NCBI GenBank assembly: GCA_004519485.1
Contig: CP038135.1
Coordinates: 1,055,001 to 1,119,000, forward strand
Length of the DNA: 64,000 nt
Origin: Nannochloropsis oceanica
Lineage: Eukaryota; Sar; Eustigmatophyceae; Eustigmatales; Monodopsidaceae
Direction: 5' to 3'
Part shown: positions 63,001-64,000 of the stretch, in pieces
How the letters are laid out: each line of letters starts with the position of its first letter
Position numbering within the stretch: the first letter of the stretch is position 1
Position numbers and translations under genes: made by a program
Notes under the pieces: generated by a model
The model's input: the letters and a program-made list of their open reading frames with translations, nothing else
Told to the model about the DNA's origin: nothing
Database searches by the model: none

Positions 63001-64000
63001 CCCCTTCCAATCGCACACGCAGCTCCTCATTATTGCACCCTCCCGGGAGCTTGCGGCCCAGATCACCTCCGTCGCGGATGAGGTATATATATATATATAT
63101 ATATGCATATATATGCACAGTCCCATTCCTCCCTGCTTTCTTCCCTCCTTCCCTCCCCCCCCCTCCCATCCTCTCGTGTCACTCTTTTTCACTCGTGGCT
63201 GACCTACACCTTCCTCCCCCCCTCTCCCTAGCTCACGGAAGGCACGGACATTAACGTTGCCGCTCTCATTGGCGGGGCCTCGGCCGACCGCCAGGTGGAA
63301 AAACTGCGGTGGGAAAAGCCTCAAGTCCTCGTCGGTACGTCCCTCCCGCCCTCCCTCTCCCCCTGTTCCCTCAGCGTTCACTTTACTAACTTTCGTCTTC
63401 CTTTCCCTCCCTCCCTCCCTCCTCAGGCACCCCAGGCCGTGTGGCTGAGATGGTGCTCGAGAAACGGAAGGCCCGCATTGGGCGTGCACACATGTACGTC
63501 CGTTTGTTCCTCCCTCCCTCTCTCCCTCCCTCCTTCCTTCCCTCCCTCCCCCCCTCAGGCTGGTGCTTGACGAGGTGGATATGCTGCCCAATATGCCGTG
63601 GTACCACATCAAACATGACTTCCTTCCATCCCTCCCTCCCTCAGGCTGGTGCTTGACGAGGTGGATATGCTGCTCGACGAGTCGTATTACGGCGATATTC
63701 GCATGCTGGTGCAAGGCATGGGGGCACTTAGACAGGTAGAGTCACCGCCTTCCCTCCCTCCCTCCCTCCCTCCCTCCCTCCCTCCCTCCCTCCCTCCCTC
63801 CCTCCCTACGCCTCGTCGACCAATAGCTGACTTTCCTTTTTTCCTACTCTACTGCTTTTCCCTCCCCCTCCCTCCCTCCCTCCCCGCAGGCTGTCTTTGC
63901 CTCGGCCACGGGTGCCTCTGAAAGTGTGCGGGACTTGGCATCCAACGTCATGGAGGGCCCGTACGAAACCATTTCCTCCTCCTCCTCCCCCTCCTCTTCC
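59708..64000 (+). CDS. Plastid-type DEAD-box RNA helicase, 3' end beyond window
   Basis: ATP-dependent RNA unwinding. Exons: 59708-59813, 60392-60900, 61059-61162, 61436-61559, 61785-61886, 62018-62412, 62509-62675, 62922-63082, 63232-63334, 63427-63493, 63645-63735 and 63890 onward. Exon 1 joined to exon 2 gives a basic start, a hydrophobic core (SVLLFSCLGAALLSAS) and KSTTAFVPLS, matching a signal peptide plus the ASAFAP-like cleavage motif with the key phenylalanine. A long G/R/E-rich N-terminal extension follows, with an acidic segment (IEELTEEEMLSLGLELD). Helicase motifs: Q motif around TLIQAAALPALLEGKEAIL; I YTGSGKT; Ia PSREL; Ib TPGR; II VLDEVD (DEVD instead of DEAD); III SAT in VFASATG. 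Motifs IV-VI lie outside the window. Start at 59708 or the in-frame ATG at 59765. Confidence 0.88.
59948..60052. repeat. AT-rich (ATAATC/ATT)n microsatellite in helicase intron 1
   Basis: Runs of AATCAT, AATAAT and ATT with an inverted-repeat character (ATAATAATAATCATAATCATT ... ATTATTATT), so it can fold back on itself. It lies in the 578-base first intron. No gene inside. Confidence 0.85.
62699..62866 (+). repeat. Tandem intronic duplicate in helicase intron 7
   Basis: Two copies (about 62699-62768 and 62803-62866) of CTCCTCATTCTTCTCATT...CCTCCTTCTCC...TCGAAATGC.TGTCTCTCACCT, separated by a CCCT tract. They do not resemble the flanking exons. Confidence 0.8.
63559..63587 (+). repeat. Exact ghost copy of helicase exon 11 start (motif II)
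   Basis: CTCAG|GCTGGTGCTTGACGAGGTGG... is identical over 29 bases to the real exon start at 63645, and includes the DEVD codons. After that the copy continues with unrelated sequence to the true acceptor. The 86-base offset is not a multiple of 3, so splicing here would shift the frame. Confidence 0.9.

Overview
This is nuclear DNA from a photosynthetic eukaryote, most likely an ochrophyte (stramenopile) alga with a secondary red plastid. The best evidence is the gene at 59708-64000. Its product starts with a signal-peptide-like segment followed by TTAFVP, which resembles the ASAFAP plastid import signal of ochrophytes. The introns are dense and most begin with (GGGA)n and end with (CCCT)n. 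That style, a cellulase-type GH9 enzyme and compact gene spacing make a eustigmatophyte (Nannochloropsis-like) alga my best guess; this is inference, not proof. There are no rRNA genes, CRISPR arrays, operons or recognisable transposons.

Layout. 1-133: last coding piece of a plus-strand gene entering from the left. 941-8771: two tandem minus-strand paralogues, A and B, of a family I do not recognise. Each has three copies of a ~130-residue aromatic-rich module and a Q-rich tail. 8772-11322: mostly empty. 11323-16620: sugar transporter (-), about 17 exons. 17908-19285: Pin1-type prolyl isomerase (-). 20035-25658: FAD oxidoreductase fused to selenophosphate synthetase (+). 25806-27006: rhomboid protease (-). 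27595-32535: secreted GH9 glucanase (+). 33349-37352: TPR protein with a transit-like N-terminus (+). 38202-43670: CNX1-type MoeA-MogA molybdenum insertase (-). 44056-49215: three-RRM RNA-binding protein (+). 50233-52265: DAO-type FAD oxidoreductase (-). 52449-54519: BRE/BABAM2 homologue (+). 54795-56779: SET-domain protein with a signal-like N-terminus (-). 57236-58767: two-finger C2H2 protein (-). 59708 to the end: plastid-type DEAD-box helicase (+), cut by the window edge.

Exon structures were built by hand from splice signals, homology of the translation to known families, and reading-frame phase. For most genes the phases close exactly through every intron. These are host housekeeping genes and do not form one pathway. 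Two of them tie into cofactor biology (selenophosphate, molybdenum cofactor).

Two things stand out. First, the A/B three-module family. Second, a recurring fossil: in at least nine places an intron holds an extra, usually decayed copy of the 5' part of the exon just downstream, often with its splice acceptor. The copies range from identical 76-bp tandem units to faint remnants. In one case (GH9, 31078-31146) the copy is a complete in-frame 69-nt exon with both splice sites. The copies sit among (CCCT)n/(GGGA)n tracts, which may drive their formation.
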